Both the position numbers and the translations under genes were made by a program. Shown one piece after another: positions 1-8,687 of a stretch of 64,000 nucleotides of DNA. Below the pieces are notes generated by a model. The model had not been told where the DNA came from. It ran no database searches and was given only the letters and a program-made list of their open reading frames with translations. How positions within the stretch are numbered: the first letter of the stretch is position 1; every line of letters starts with the position of its first letter. Source of the stretch: Pseudoxanthomonas sp. X-1 (GTDB lineage Bacteria; Pseudomonadota; Gammaproteobacteria; Xanthomonadales; Xanthomonadaceae); contig NZ_CP083376.1 in NCBI RefSeq assembly GCF_020042665.1, positions 2,888,001 through 2,952,000 on the forward strand, given 5' to 3'.

Positions 1-1237
1 CGTCGCTGGACTGGCCGTTGGCCAGCGCCTCGGACTGCGCCAGCAGATTGGACAGCAGGGCGATGTGGTTCTCGGCGTAGGGATCGTCGTTGTTGATGGT
101 GCCGACGAAATCCAGCGGCACGATCTGCGTGCCCTGGTGCAGCGCCTGGAAGAAGCTGTGCTGCACATCGGTGCCGGCACCGCCCCACCATACCGGCACG
201 GTCTCGCAGTCCACCGGCGTGCCGTCGATGCGCACCGACTTGCCCAGGCTCTCCATCACCAGCTGCTGCAGGTAGTTGGGCAGCAGCGCCAGGCGCTGGT
301 CGTAGGTCATCACGCCATGCGCGGCGTGGCCGAGCACGTTGCGGTTCCAGATGGCGGTCAACGCGTGGCGGATGGCCAGGTTGGACTCGGCCGGGGTCTC
401 CAGCACGTGCCTGTCCATCAGCGCGGCGCCGTCGAGCAGCGCGTGGAAGTTGTCGAAGCCGATCGCCAGCGCGATCGGGAAGCCCACCGCCGACCACAGC
501 GAATAACGCCCGCCCACCCAGTCCCACATCGGCAGCACGCGCGCATCGGGGATGTCGAAGGTCTTGGCGGCGCGCTCGGGATTGGCGCTGACGGCGTACA
601 GGCGCTCGCTGCCGCCCAGCCAGTCGGCCAGGATCCTGCCGTTGAGCAGCGTCTCCTGCGTGCCGAAGGTCTTGGAAATCAGGATCGCCGCGGTCTTGGC
701 CGGATTCAGGCCGGCCAGCACGCGCTGCGCGGCGGCGCCATCGACGTTGGACAGGAAGTGCACGCGCAGCCTGGGCTGCAGCGGGCGCAGCGCATCGGAC
801 ACGTGGCGCGGCCCCAGGTCCGAGCCGCCGATGCCGACGCTGACGATGTCGGTGACCTCGCTGGCCTCCAGCTCGGCCACCAGCTTGCCCATGCGCTCGC
901 GCACGCCGGCCGCCTCGGCATAGGCGTCCCGCGCGACCTGAGCGTCGGTCAGGTTGCTGCGCAGCGCGGTGTGCAGGGCCGAGCGACCCTCGGTCGGGTT
1001 GACGATCTCGCCACGGAACAGGCGCTGGTAGGCCGCCTTGAGATCGAGGTCCGAGGCCAGCGCGTGCAGCGCCTCCAGCGCCTGCCGATCGTAGCCCTGG
1101 CGGGCGAAGCTGGCGTACACCGGCCCCACCCGCAGCGCCAGCTCCGACGCGCGCGCAGGGTCCTGTTCCAGCAAGGCCGGCGCGCGGGTGCCGCGCAGGC
1201 GGTTGGCGTGGGACTGCAACGCGTCGAAGTTCGTCAT
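1..1237 (-). CDS. pgi: Glucose-6-phosphate isomerase, 3' end cut by window edge
   Basis: Interconverts glucose 6-phosphate and fructose 6-phosphate in the cytoplasm. About 412 N-terminal residues are visible of a usual length near 500-550; the C-terminus lies left of the window. The sugar-phosphate isomerase signature [14 protein letters not shown] is present, as are the phosphate-binding [10 protein letters not shown] loop and [10 protein letters not shown]. The ATG overlaps the panD stop by one base (TGATG on the minus strand), which fixes the start and implies translational coupling at the end of the pcnB-folK-panBCD run. Identity is secure; only the end is missing. Confidence 0.95.
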   Translation of the reverse strand, partial: MTNFDALQSHANRLRGTRAPALLEQDPARASELALRVGPVYASFARQGYDRQALEALHALASDLDLKAAYQRLFRGEIVNPTEGRSALHTALRSNLTDAQVARDAYAEAAGVRERMGKLVAELEASEVTDIVSVGIGGSDLGPRHVSDALRPLQPRLRVHFLSNVDGAAAQRVLAGLNPAKTAAILISKTFGTQETLLNGRILADWLGGSERLYAVSANPERAAKTFDIPDARVLPMWDWVGGRYSLWSAVGFPIALAIGFDNFHALLDGAALMDRHVLETPAESNLAIRHALTAIWNRNVLGHAAHGVMTYDQRLALLPNYLQQLVMESLGKSVRIDGTPVDCETVPVWWGGAGTDVQHSFFQALHQGTQIVPLDFVGTINNDDPYAENHIALLSNLLAQSEALANGQSSD

Positions 1238-1617
1238 CAGGCGGCCTGCTTGGGAATCGAATGGTTGGTGTGGGTGATGACGTTCTGTCCGTCCACGTAG
1301 ATCAGCGTGGGCTGGAACGCATCGGCCTCGGCCTCGGACATGCTCGCAAAGGCGGCGATGATGATGATGTCGCCCACCTGCACATGGCGCGCGGCGCCGC
1401 CATTGAGCGAGATGATGCCGCTGCCTTCGTCGGCGCGCAGGGCGTAGGTGCTGAAGCGCGCACCGTTGGTGACGTCCCAGATGTGCACCTGCTCGAATTC
1501 GCGGATGCCGCTGGCGTCGAGCAGCATGCCGTCGATGGCGATCGAGCCTTCGTAGTTCAGCTCGGAGTGGGTGACGGTAGCGCGGTGGATCTTGGTCTTG
1601 AGCAGGCTCAGGTGCAT
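1237..1617 (-). CDS. panD: Aspartate 1-decarboxylase proenzyme
   Basis: Makes beta-alanine from L-aspartate for pantothenate synthesis. The protein has 126 residues, the normal size. The self-cleavage site Gly24-Ser25 (YEGS) is intact; cleavage there creates the pyruvoyl cofactor on Ser25. Thr57-Tyr58 ([13 protein letters not shown] region) matches the family core. It follows panC after 80 bases and overlaps the pgi start by one base. The start [16 protein letters not shown] is the standard N-terminus of the family. Confidence 0.97.
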   Translation of the reverse strand: MHLSLLKTKIHRATVTHSELNYEGSIAIDGMLLDASGIREFEQVHIWDVTNGARFSTYALRADEGSGIISLNGGAARHVQVGDIIIIAAFASMSEAEADAFQPTLIYVDGQNVITHTNHSIPKQAA

Positions 1618-1697
1618 CGGCGTAGGGCAGCGGCAGGAAAGCAGGCCGGCGAGTCTAGCAGCGCGCGGCAGGCGGCACCGTGCAACGCGCGCGGCTT

Positions 1698-2540
1698 TCA
1701 GAATTCCAGGTTGTCGATCAGCCGGGTGCTGCCCAGGCGGGCGGCGATCAGCGCCACTTTCGCGCCCGGCTCGCCGTCGGCCGGCTCGGACAGGTCAGGC
1801 CGGCGCACCACGGTGTAATCCACCACATAGCCGACCTGCGCCAGGCGCGCGGCGGCGGCCTGTTCGACCTGGGCGCGCGGGGTGCCGGCGATCAGGTCAT
1901 CGCGCATCTGCAGCAGGGTGCGGCGGATCTCGGCGGCGACGGGGCGCTGCTCGCCGGACAGGTACTGGTTGCGTGAGCTCATCGCCAGGCCGTCGGCCTC
2001 GCGCACGATGCTGCCGCCCAGGATCTCCACCGGGAACGCCAGATCGGTGACCATCTGCCGGATCACCGCCAGCTGCTGGTAGTCCTTCTTGCCGAAGGCC
2101 GCCACGTCCGGGGTGACCTGGTTGAACAGGCGGCTGACGACCGTGCACACGCCATCGAAATGGCCCGGACGGCACTCACCTTCCAGCACGCCGCTGACGC
2201 CGGGCACGTGGACCTTGGCGGCCAGTTCGACCCCGAACGGGTACATCGACTCGACCGTCGGCAGCCACAGCACGTCGCAGCCGGCGCCTTCCAGCCCGGT
2301 GGTGTCCGCGTCCGGCGTGCGCGGATAGCGCGTGTAGTCCTCGTTGGGGCCGAACTGGGTCGGGTTGACGAACACGCTGGACACCACGCGGTCGGCGTAC
2401 TGGCGCGCCAGCATCACCAGCGAGTAGTGCCCCGCGTGCAGGTTGCCCATGGTCGGCACGAAGCCCACCCGCAGGCCCTGGCGCTTCCAGCCGGCCACGC
2501 GCGCGCGCAGCGCGTCGAGTTCAGTGATGGTTTCGATCAT
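1698..2540 (-). CDS. panC: Pantothenate synthetase
   Basis: ATP-dependent condensation of pantoate with beta-alanine, the last step of pantothenate synthesis. 280 residues. The nucleotidyltransferase HxGH signature is seen in [14 protein letters not shown], with the second family motifs KKDYQQL and MSSRNQYL. The reading frame stays open far upstream, but ATG at 2540 gives the canonical start [13 protein letters not shown]. It lies 44 bases after panB and 80 before panD, so panB, panC and panD sit together in pathway order. Confidence 0.97.
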   Translation of the reverse strand: MIETITELDALRARVAGWKRQGLRVGFVPTMGNLHAGHYSLVMLARQYADRVVSSVFVNPTQFGPNEDYTRYPRTPDADTTGLEGAGCDVLWLPTVESMYPFGVELAAKVHVPGVSGVLEGECRPGHFDGVCTVVSRLFNQVTPDVAAFGKKDYQQLAVIRQMVTDLAFPVEILGGSIVREADGLAMSSRNQYLSGEQRPVAAEIRRTLLQMRDDLIAGTPRAQVEQAAAARLAQVGYVVDYTVVRRPDLSEPADGEPGAKVALIAARLGSTRLIDNLEF

Positions 2541-2584
2541 GTGCGCCCTACCCGCGCGTCGGAGTCGATGGGGTCGGACGTGCG

Positions 2585-3397
2585 TCAGTACGCATGGGCG
2601 GCATCGGGAAACTGGCCTGCGCGCACGGCATCGGCATAGGCGCGCACCGCGCCGGCGATCGAGCCGCCCTGCTCCAGGAAATCCTTGACGAACTTCGGCC
2701 GGCGGTGGCCCATCTCCAGGCCCAGCAGGTCGTGCAGCACCAGCACCTGGCCGTCGCACTGCGCGCCGGCGCCGATGCCGATGGTCGGGATGTCCACCGC
2801 CGCGGTGATGCGCGCGGCCAGCGTGGAGGGCACGCATTCGAGCACCAGCAGGCTGGCGCCGGCCTCGGCCACCGCGATGGCGTCGGCCAGCAGCTTCTCG
2901 GCCGCCGCGTCCTCGCGCCCCTGCACCTTGTAGCCGCCGAAGGACAGCACCGACTGCGGCGTCAGCCCCAGGTGCGAGCACACCGGGATGTCACGCTCGC
3001 TCAGGAAGCGGATGACCTCCAGCTTGTGGCCGGCCCCCTCCAGCTTGACCATCTCCGCGCCGGCCTGCAGCAGGCGCGTGGCCGCCTCCAGCGCGCGCTC
3101 GGGCGTGGCATCGGACTGGAAGGACAGGTCGGACACCAGCAGCGCGCGCTGCAGCCCGCGGGCGACGATGCGCGTGTGGTAGACCATGTCCTCCACGGTC
3201 ACCGGCAGGGTCGAGTCATGGCCCTGCACCACCATGCCCAGCGAATCGCCGATCAGCACCAGGTCCACGCCCGCGGCGTCGAGCGTGCGGGCGAAGCCGT
3301 AGTCGTAGCAGGTCAGCATCACCAGCTTCTGCCCGGCCTGCTTGGCCTGGCGCAGGGCGGGAACGGTCCAGGGCTTGCTGTCGGCATGCGTGCTCAT
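2585..3397 (-). CDS. panB: 3-methyl-2-oxobutanoate hydroxymethyltransferase
   Basis: First committed step of pantothenate synthesis: transfers a hydroxymethyl group from methylene-tetrahydrofolate to alpha-ketoisovalerate, giving ketopantoate. 270 residues, normal size. Family motifs visible are [43 protein letters not shown] and [17 protein letters not shown]. It starts 17 bases after the folK stop, so it probably shares the transcript of pcnB-folK. A folate-dependent enzyme following a folate gene is a plausible functional link. Confidence 0.97.
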   Translation of the reverse strand: MSTHADSKPWTVPALRQAKQAGQKLVMLTCYDYGFARTLDAAGVDLVLIGDSLGMVVQGHDSTLPVTVEDMVYHTRIVARGLQRALLVSDLSFQSDATPERALEAATRLLQAGAEMVKLEGAGHKLEVIRFLSERDIPVCSHLGLTPQSVLSFGGYKVQGREDAAAEKLLADAIAVAEAGASLLVLECVPSTLAARITAAVDIPTIGIGAGAQCDGQVLVLHDLLGLEMGHRRPKFVKDFLEQGGSIAGAVRAYADAVRAGQFPDAAHAY

Positions 3398-3414
3398 AGC
3401 CGATCATTATCCAC

Positions 3415-3906
3415 TCATAACGCGGCGATGGCGCCACGGTCGATGCGGAAAGCTGCTTCCCGCACGCTGCCGTGGCCGGCGATGCGCAGCTCCGGCGCGA
3501 CATCGGCCAGCGGGACCAGGGCGAAGGCGCGCTCGTGCAGGCGCGGGTGCGGCACCTGCAGGCCAGGCAGGTCGATCACCGCCTCGCCGTACAGCAGCAG
3601 GTCCAGGTCGAGCGTGCGCGGACCCCAGCGCTGCTCGCGACTGCGGTCGCGGCCGAAGCGGCGCTCGATGTCCAGCAGCGCCGCCAGCAGCGCCGGCGCC
3701 GGCAGCGTGGTGGTCACCCGCGCGGCGGCGTTGACGAAGTCCGGCTGGTCCTCCACGCCCCAGGCCGGCGTCACGTACAGCGGCGAGGCCGCTACCAGCG
3801 CGGTGTCGGGCAGCGCGCCGATGGCCGCGAAGGCCGCGCGCAGCGTGCCCGCCGCATCGCCCAGGTTGGCACCCAGGCCGATGCAGGCGGTGACCGGGGC
3901 CGTCAT
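3415..3906 (-). CDS. folK: 2-amino-4-hydroxy-6-hydroxymethyldihydropteridine pyrophosphokinase (HPPK)
   Basis: Transfers pyrophosphate from ATP to the pterin in folate synthesis. 163 residues. Motifs are the N-terminal CIGLGANLGD, YVTPAWGVEDQPDFVNA and the signature RWGPRTLDLDLLLYG followed by VPHPRLHERAFAL. The ATG overlaps the pcnB stop in the four-base form ATGA, so translation is coupled to pcnB, an arrangement also found in E. coli. The upstream-extended frame has no HPPK features and is not used. Confidence 0.96.
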   Translation of the reverse strand: MTAPVTACIGLGANLGDAAGTLRAAFAAIGALPDTALVAASPLYVTPAWGVEDQPDFVNAAARVTTTLPAPALLAALLDIERRFGRDRSREQRWGPRTLDLDLLLYGEAVIDLPGLQVPHPRLHERAFALVPLADVAPELRIAGHGSVREAAFRIDRGAIAAL

Positions 3907-5243
3907 TCCCCGCTGGCGCCGGCCGCGCCGCTGCGGCGGCGGCGACGGCGACGGCGCTTGGACGGGGGCGCGTCCTCGTCGGTATAGCTGTCGATCGCCG
4001 GCTCCAGGCCCAGGCTGGCCGACAGTTCCTCGTTGGACTGGGTCTGGGCCTGGGTCCAGAAGGCGACATCGGCGGCGTGCTCGGGCGAGGCCGACTGGCG
4101 CAGCACCAGGAAGTCGAACGCCGCGCGGAAGCGCGGATGGCTCAGCAGGCGCACCACGCGCTTGCGCTGGCGCTGGGAGAAGCGCGACTGCAGCAGCCAG
4201 ATCTCCTGCATCGGCAGCGAGAACCGGCGCGGCAGCGCGATGGTGGTCAGCTGGTGCAGGGTCACGCGGTCGGCGGCGCGGCGCGCGGCCTCTTCCGGAT
4301 GGGTGCCCTGCGCCTGCAGGCCGATCAGCGCGCGGCAGTAGGCCGGCCACAGCAGCAGCGCGAACAGGAAGGCCGGCGAGACCGGCTCGTCGGCCGCCAC
4401 GCGGGCATCGGTGCCGGCCAGGCCTTCGAGCACCATCGCGCGCAGCGCGCCGCTGCGGTTGGACTTCAGCGCCGCCGCGCTCTCGGGCAGCAGCACGGTC
4501 AGCAGGCCCGTGCGCTCCAGGCCCTCGAAGCTGGCCACGGCATGGCCGGACAGGAACAGCTTGAGCACCTCCTCGAACAGCCGCGCCGGCGCGGCCTCGG
4601 CCAGCAGCGGCGCAAGTTCGGGGATCGGCGCGGCGGTCGGCCCGTCGATGGTGAAGCCCAGCTTGGCCGCCAGGCGCACCGCGCGCAGCATGCGCACAGG
4701 GTCCTCGCGATAGCGCTGCTCGGGATCGCCGATCAGCTTCAGCCGCCGGGCCTGCACGTCCTCGAAGCCGCCGCAGTAGTCGCGCACCGAGAAGTCCTCG
4801 ATGGCGTAATACAGCGCGTTGGCGGTGAAGTCGCGGCGGACCGCGTCGTCCTCGATCGTGCCGTAGACGTTGTCGCGCAGCAGGCGGCCGTCCTCGTGCA
4901 GCTCGCGGTCGCCGCTGCCGTCGTCGCTGTTGGCGCGGAAGGTGGCGACCTCGATGATCTCGCGGCCGAAGACCACGTGCGCCAGCCGGAAGCGGCGGCC
5001 GATCAGGCGGCAGTTGCGGAACTGCTGCTTGACCTGCTCGGGCGTGGCGTCGGTGGCCACGTCGAAGTCCTTCGGATGCTGGCCGACCAGCAGGTCGCGC
5101 ACGGCGCCGCCGACCAGATAGGCCGAGAAACCCGCGTCACGCAGGCGGTAAAGCACGCGCAGGGCGTTGGGGCTGATGTCCCGGCGCGAGATGGTGTGGG
5201 CCTCGCGCGGGATGACGGTGGGCTGAAGTTCGGAGGTGATGAT
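3903..5243 (-). CDS. pcnB: Poly(A) polymerase I, proposed non-canonical ATC start
   Basis: Adds poly(A) tails to RNA 3' ends, promoting decay. Nucleotidyltransferase core: LVGGAVRDLLVG, then the catalytic pair DFDVATDA; a lysine/arginine-rich tail (KRRRRRRRR) ends the protein. The first standard start in frame is GTG at 5156, but conserved residues IPREAHTISRRDISPNALRVLYRL lie upstream and match E. coli PcnB. That open stretch reaches a TGA at 5291-5289 and holds no ATG, GTG or TTG. ATC at 5243 sits seven bases after GGA in CGGAAG, so I place the start there (446 residues). E. coli pcnB is known to start at AUU. Identity is certain; the exact start is inferred. Confidence 0.9.
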   Translation of the reverse strand: MITSELQPTVIPREAHTISRRDISPNALRVLYRLRDAGFSAYLVGGAVRDLLVGQHPKDFDVATDATPEQVKQQFRNCRLIGRRFRLAHVVFGREIIEVATFRANSDDGSGDRELHEDGRLLRDNVYGTIEDDAVRRDFTANALYYAIEDFSVRDYCGGFEDVQARRLKLIGDPEQRYREDPVRMLRAVRLAAKLGFTIDGPTAAPIPELAPLLAEAAPARLFEEVLKLFLSGHAVASFEGLERTGLLTVLLPESAAALKSNRSGALRAMVLEGLAGTDARVAADEPVSPAFLFALLLWPAYCRALIGLQAQGTHPEEAARRAADRVTLHQLTTIALPRRFSLPMQEIWLLQSRFSQRQRKRVVRLLSHPRFRAAFDFLVLRQSASPEHAADVAFWTQAQTQSNEELSASLGLEPAIDSYTDEDAPPSKRRRRRRRRSGAAGASGE

Positions 5244-5277
5244 CGCGGCTTCCGTTAGAAATTGGCGGCTGACCCGA

Positions 5278-5306
5278 TTGCCGGGAGCTCAAGCTGCGAA
5301 TATACT
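5278..5306 (+). promoter_or_regulatory. Sigma-70 promoter of tRNA-Glu
   Basis: A -35 box TTGCCG (5278-5283) and -10 box TATACT (5301-5306) are separated by exactly 17 bases and lie 28 bases before the mature tRNA-Glu 5' end. The -10 is a clear AT-rich island in GC-rich DNA. Confidence 0.8.
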
Positions 5307-5333
5307 AACCAGCTACGCCGTCACGGCCAAAAC

Positions 5334-5408
5334 GCTCCCTTCGTCTAGTGGTTAGGACGTGGCCCTCTCAAGGCTAAAACAGGGGTTCGAGTCCCCTAGG
5401 GAGCGCCA
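5334..5408 (+). tRNA. tRNA-Glu (anticodon CTC)
   Basis: Acceptor arm GCTCCCT pairs with AGGGAGC, the discriminator is G and CCA is encoded. The anticodon stem TGGCC/GGCTA (one G-T pair) closes the loop CTCTCAA, giving anticodon CTC at 5367-5369, read as Glu (GAG). The T arm is GGGGTTCGAGTCCCC. A good promoter lies upstream and a terminator downstream, so it is a single-gene unit. Confidence 0.96.
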
Positions 5409-5432
5409 CCGTGGCAATGCGAGACCCGATCA

Positions 5433-5456
5433 GACCCGGCCGATGCCGGGTCTTTT
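5433..5456 (+). terminator. Rho-independent terminator of tRNA-Glu
   Basis: Stem GACCCGGC / GCCGGGTC with loop CGAT (5433-5452) is followed by TTTT. It stands 24 bases after the tRNA. Confidence 0.85.
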
Positions 5457-5542
5457 CGTTTGCGCCGCCGCCTCGCGCGGGCGGGTGGGCAAGCGCGTTC
5501 CTATAGAATGCGCAGCCCCTCGCACGTCATCCGGAAACGCCC

Positions 5543-5866
5543 ATGCCCTTCGTCGTCACCGAGAACTGCATCAAGTGCAAGTACACCGACTGCGTCGAGG
5601 TGTGCCCGGTGGACTGTTTCCACGAAGGCCCCAATTTCCTGGTGATCGACCCGGACGAGTGCATCGACTGCACGCTGTGCGAGCCGGAGTGCCCGATCAA
5701 CGCCATCTACCCCGAGGACGACGTGCCGGCCGGGCAGGAAGGCTTCGTGGCGCTCAACGCCGAGCTGGCCAAGGCCTGGCCGGTGATCACCGTGCGCAAG
5801 GAACCGCTGCCCGACGCCAGCGACTGGGAAGGCAAGCCGGACAAGCTGCCGCTGCTGCAGCGCTGA
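5543..5866 (+). CDS. fdxA: Seven-iron ferredoxin (3Fe-4S/4Fe-4S)
   Basis: Small cytoplasmic electron carrier of 107 residues, the usual FdxA length. Cysteines at 9, 12, 17, 21, 25, 40, 43, 46 and 50 follow the Azotobacter FdI pattern in which one cluster is 3Fe-4S and the other 4Fe-4S. The N-terminus [20 protein letters not shown] and the C-terminal helix region rich in acidic residues are typical. It has its own terminator and no obvious partner gene, so its redox partner is unknown here. Confidence 0.95.
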   Translation: MPFVVTENCIKCKYTDCVEVCPVDCFHEGPNFLVIDPDECIDCTLCEPECPINAIYPEDDVPAGQEGFVALNAELAKAWPVITVRKEPLPDASDWEGKPDKLPLLQR

Positions 5867-5904
5867 CGCCGGGGCGCGGCCTTCCAGGCCCGACCCGAGG
5901 CAAC

Positions 5905-5933
5905 AAAAAAGGCGCCGCAAGGCGCCTTTTTCG
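5905..5933. terminator. Bidirectional terminator between fdxA and bamC
   Basis: Perfect stem GGCGCC / GGCGCC with GCAA tetraloop is flanked by an A-run on the left and a T-run on the right, so it can end fdxA transcription rightward and bamC transcription leftward. Confidence 0.9.
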
Positions 5934-5952
5934 TGGATCGTGCCGCCCCGGG

Positions 5953-6477
5953 TCAGGTGCCGCCCAGCTTGTTCTTCAGCTCGGCCATCAGGCGCGTGGC
6001 CTCCGGGCCGTTGGCCGGCAGGCCGCGCGGATCCACCGCCGAGACGTACACGCCCGAGCTGGTCTCCGCCACGCGCACCAGGAAGCTGGCGCCCTGATAG
6101 GTCACATCGAAGCTGCCCAGCAGCTGCGCGCGGCTGGCGATGGTCAGGCCATCGACCGTGCCCAGCGCGTCGCCGACCTTGCCGAACACCTCGTCGCGCT
6201 TGCCGGCGACGTTGAAGCCGGAGGTGTTGCTGGACGCCGGCGCGGCGGCCTCCTGGCCACGGCCGGCGGCGCTGCCGCTGGCCACGGTCGGCACCTGCAT
6301 GGCGCCGGCGGTATTGGGCAGGTTGAGATCCGGCGGGACTTCCAGCGGGCGCTCCTGCTCGCTCAGCGCATAGTCGCCCTTGGGCCCCTTGTGGAACCAC
6401 TTGCAGCCGGACAGGCCGACGATCGAGATCGCCAGCACCACCGGCACGACCACACGCGAAAGACGGGAAACACGCAT
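5953..6477 (-). CDS. bamC: BamC/NlpB-like outer-membrane lipoprotein
   Basis: Probable lipoprotein accessory subunit of the BAM complex that inserts beta-barrel proteins. 174 residues; signal peptide with lipobox LSGC around residue 22, followed by a low-complexity linker and one compact domain (VAGKRDEVFGKVGDALGTVDGLTIASR onward in sense). E. coli BamC has two helix-grip domains and is about twice as long, so only one seems present here. The call rests on the lipobox, the domain and the dapA-bamC gene order shared with E. coli; it begins 22 bases after dapA. Confidence 0.75.
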   Translation of the reverse strand: MRVSRLSRVVVPVVLAISIVGLSGCKWFHKGPKGDYALSEQERPLEVPPDLNLPNTAGAMQVPTVASGSAAGRGQEAAAPASSNTSGFNVAGKRDEVFGKVGDALGTVDGLTIASRAQLLGSFDVTYQGASFLVRVAETSSGVYVSAVDPRGLPANGPEATRLMAELKNKLGGT

Positions 6478-6499
6478 TGAATGACTCTCCGTTGTTGGT

Positions 6500-7408
6500 T
6501 CAGGCCGCGAGCGGTTCGCGGCTGGATTGTTCTTCGAGCACCGCCCGCCGTGCGGCCAGGCGATCGGCCAACCCAGCGTGGGCGGCCGACAGCGGCAGCA
6601 GCGGCAGGCGCAGGCCCTGGCCGATCCCGGCGCGCTGCAGCAGCGCCTTGACCGGGATCGGATTGGACTCGATGCCGAAGAAGGCATGGAATTCTGCCAG
6701 CTGCGCGTCCCAGGCGGCGGTCCCGGCGGCGTCGCCGGCCCGGGCCAGGTCGCACAGGCGGCGGTAGGCGCCGGGCAGTGCGTTGGCGCCGACCGAGATC
6801 AGGCCGTTGGCACCGGCCAGCAGCGCGCGGCCGGCGGTGCCGTCATCGCCGCTCAGGATGGCGAAGCCCGCGCTGCGCAGCGCCAGCAGCGCCTGCATGC
6901 GGGCCGGGTCGGCCACGGCTTCCTTGATGCCGACGATGCCCGGATGCCCGGCCAGCTCGGCCACGGTTTCGGGCGACAGATCGCAACCGGTGCGGCCGGG
7001 GACGTTGTAGAGCACCACCGGCAGGCCACCCTGCTCGGCCACGGCGCGGTAGTGCGCGACCAGGCCAGCCTGGGTCGGACGTACATACGGCGGGGTCACC
7101 ACCAGCGCGCCGTGCGCGCCGGCCGCGGCCGCCAGCCGCGTCTGGGCGATGGTCTTGGCGGTGCCGGACTGGCCGGTGCCGGCCAGGACCGGAACCCGGC
7201 CGCCGATCTGCTCGACCGCCGCGCGGATCAGCTGGGCGTATTCATCTTCCGACAGCGTGGCGGCCTCGCCGGTCGAGCCCGCCACCACCACGCCCTGCAC
7301 GCCGCCGCGCAGCTGCTGGGAAAGCAGTGCGCGCCAGGCATCCAGATCGAGGTCGCCGGCGCCGGAAAACGGCGTGGCCAGGGCGGTGATGCAACCGGAA
7401 AGGAACAA
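6500..7408 (-). CDS. dapA: 4-hydroxy-tetrahydrodipicolinate synthase
   Basis: Condenses pyruvate and aspartate semialdehyde in the diaminopimelate/lysine pathway. 302 residues. Schiff-base lysine Lys162 in GIKEA, proton-relay Tyr134 in YNVPGRT, and the substrate loop GSTGEAATL are all present. The gene is divergent from gcvR with 136 bases between them and is followed by bamC, the same block (bcp-gcvR / dapA-bamC) seen in enterobacteria. Confidence 0.97.
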   Translation of the reverse strand: MFLSGCITALATPFSGAGDLDLDAWRALLSQQLRGGVQGVVVAGSTGEAATLSEDEYAQLIRAAVEQIGGRVPVLAGTGQSGTAKTIAQTRLAAAAGAHGALVVTPPYVRPTQAGLVAHYRAVAEQGGLPVVLYNVPGRTGCDLSPETVAELAGHPGIVGIKEAVADPARMQALLALRSAGFAILSGDDGTAGRALLAGANGLISVGANALPGAYRRLCDLARAGDAAGTAAWDAQLAEFHAFFGIESNPIPVKALLQRAGIGQGLRLPLLPLSAAHAGLADRLAARRAVLEEQSSREPLAA

Positions 7409-7544
7409 GCGCTTCGCCTGTAAGGAGTGATACGCACGGAACGCCGCGCACGGGCAGCGATGTTACTTGCGGCGCGAAAGGACGGGCAAGTATGCTGGCC
7501 GCGCTTCACCGGCCCCCTCCCGGGCGCCATTCAGACTCGTTGCA

Positions 7545-8120
7545 ATGCCGGAAGCCCCTTTGACTGACACCACGCCCCGGCCCTCGCCGAACGAAAACCA
7601 CCTCCTGATCAACGCCTACACGACGCATCCGGAGTCGCCCCTGCTGGGCGTGACGCGTCGGATCGCCGATTCGGGCTGCAACCTGGTCGATGCGCGGTTG
7701 TCCACGGTCGGCCGCGACGTGTCGGTCACGGCGCTGGCCACCGGTTCCTGGGACGCGGTGGCCAAGCTGGAGGCCATGCTGACCCGCCTCGAGCGCGAGG
7801 AAGGCCTCAAGCTGATCTGGTACCGCACCGCCGCCAAGGTCGTGCAGTCCAACCTGCTGCCCTACATCGTCGAGGTGGTGGCCGCCGACAAGCCGGGCAT
7901 CCTGTTCCAGCTGGCCGATTTCTTCGATCGCCAGGGCATCACCATCGAGAACCTGCAGTCCACGCGCTACCGCGCGATGCAGACCGGGGCGGAGATGTTC
8001 TCGGCGCAGGTCACCATCGGCGTGCCGGCCAACATGCACATCGCCGCGCTGCGCGACGATTTCCTCGAATTCTGCGACCATCTGAACCTGGACGCGATCA
8101 TGGACCCGATGAAATTCTGA
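7545..8120 (+). CDS. gcvR: GcvR-like ACT-domain regulator
   Basis: Predicted accessory repressor of the glycine cleavage system. 191 residues with two ACT-like halves: an N-terminal one (about residues 17-90, LGVTRRIADSGCNLVDARLS) and a C-terminal one (about 105-185, VVAADKPGILFQLADFFDRQGI). No DNA-binding domain is present, as in E. coli GcvR, which acts by binding GcvA. The ATG at 7545 is chosen because conserved sequence begins just after it. The bcp gene follows after two bases. Confidence 0.85.
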   Translation: MPEAPLTDTTPRPSPNENHLLINAYTTHPESPLLGVTRRIADSGCNLVDARLSTVGRDVSVTALATGSWDAVAKLEAMLTRLEREEGLKLIWYRTAAKVVQSNLLPYIVEVVAADKPGILFQLADFFDRQGITIENLQSTRYRAMQTGAEMFSAQVTIGVPANMHIAALRDDFLEFCDHLNLDAIMDPMKF

Positions 8121-8122
8121 CG

Positions 8123-8605
8123 ATGGCACCTGCCGCCCAGGCCCTGTCCAAGTCCACCCTGAAACTGCCGCTCGCCCTGTCCGGCGGCACCTCCACCACG
8201 CTCGCCGATTTCGCCGGCCACTGGCTGGTGCTGTACTTCTATCCGAAGGACAGCACGCCGGGCTGCACCACCGAAGGGCTGGAGTTCAACGCGCTGCTGC
8301 CGCAGTTCCGGCAGCTGGACGCCACGGTGCTGGGCGTCTCGCGCGACTCGGTCAAATCGCACGACAACTTCTGCGCCAAGCAGGGGTTCGACTTCCCGCT
8401 GGTCAGCGATGCCGACGAGGCGCTGTGCAAGGCCTTCGACGTGATCCGCGAGAAGAACATGTACGGCCGCCAGGTGCTGGGGATCGAACGCAGCACCTTC
8501 CTGATCTCGCCCGATGCGCGCATCGCGCAGGCGTGGCGCAAGGTCAAGGTCGCCGGCCACGCCCAGGCCGTGCTCGACGCGCTCAAGGCCGCCCGATCCC
8601 AGTGA
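8123..8605 (+). CDS. bcp: Thioredoxin-dependent peroxiredoxin, Bcp/PrxQ
   Basis: Reduces hydrogen peroxide and organic hydroperoxides. 160 residues. The peroxidatic Cys48 is in STPGCTTEG and Cys84 is in HDNFCAKQG; this Cys48/Cys84 pair is the atypical two-Cys arrangement described for Xanthomonas PrxQ, unlike E. coli Bcp where the second cysteine is five residues from the first. It starts two bases after gcvR, so the two are probably cotranscribed. Confidence 0.95.
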   Translation: MAPAAQALSKSTLKLPLALSGGTSTTLADFAGHWLVLYFYPKDSTPGCTTEGLEFNALLPQFRQLDATVLGVSRDSVKSHDNFCAKQGFDFPLVSDADEALCKAFDVIREKNMYGRQVLGIERSTFLISPDARIAQAWRKVKVAGHAQAVLDALKAARSQ

Positions 8606-8687
8606 CCCCCACTGTCTGCCTTTACCCCCACCACCCCGCCCCGCGGGCCGTGGTGGCCTGCTGCTGTCCGTCCAACAGGAACCGCCG

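Noticed and set aside
3903..5156. pcnB starting at GTG 5156
   Set aside because: It would remove conserved N-terminal residues; the start is placed upstream, with the uncertainty stated.
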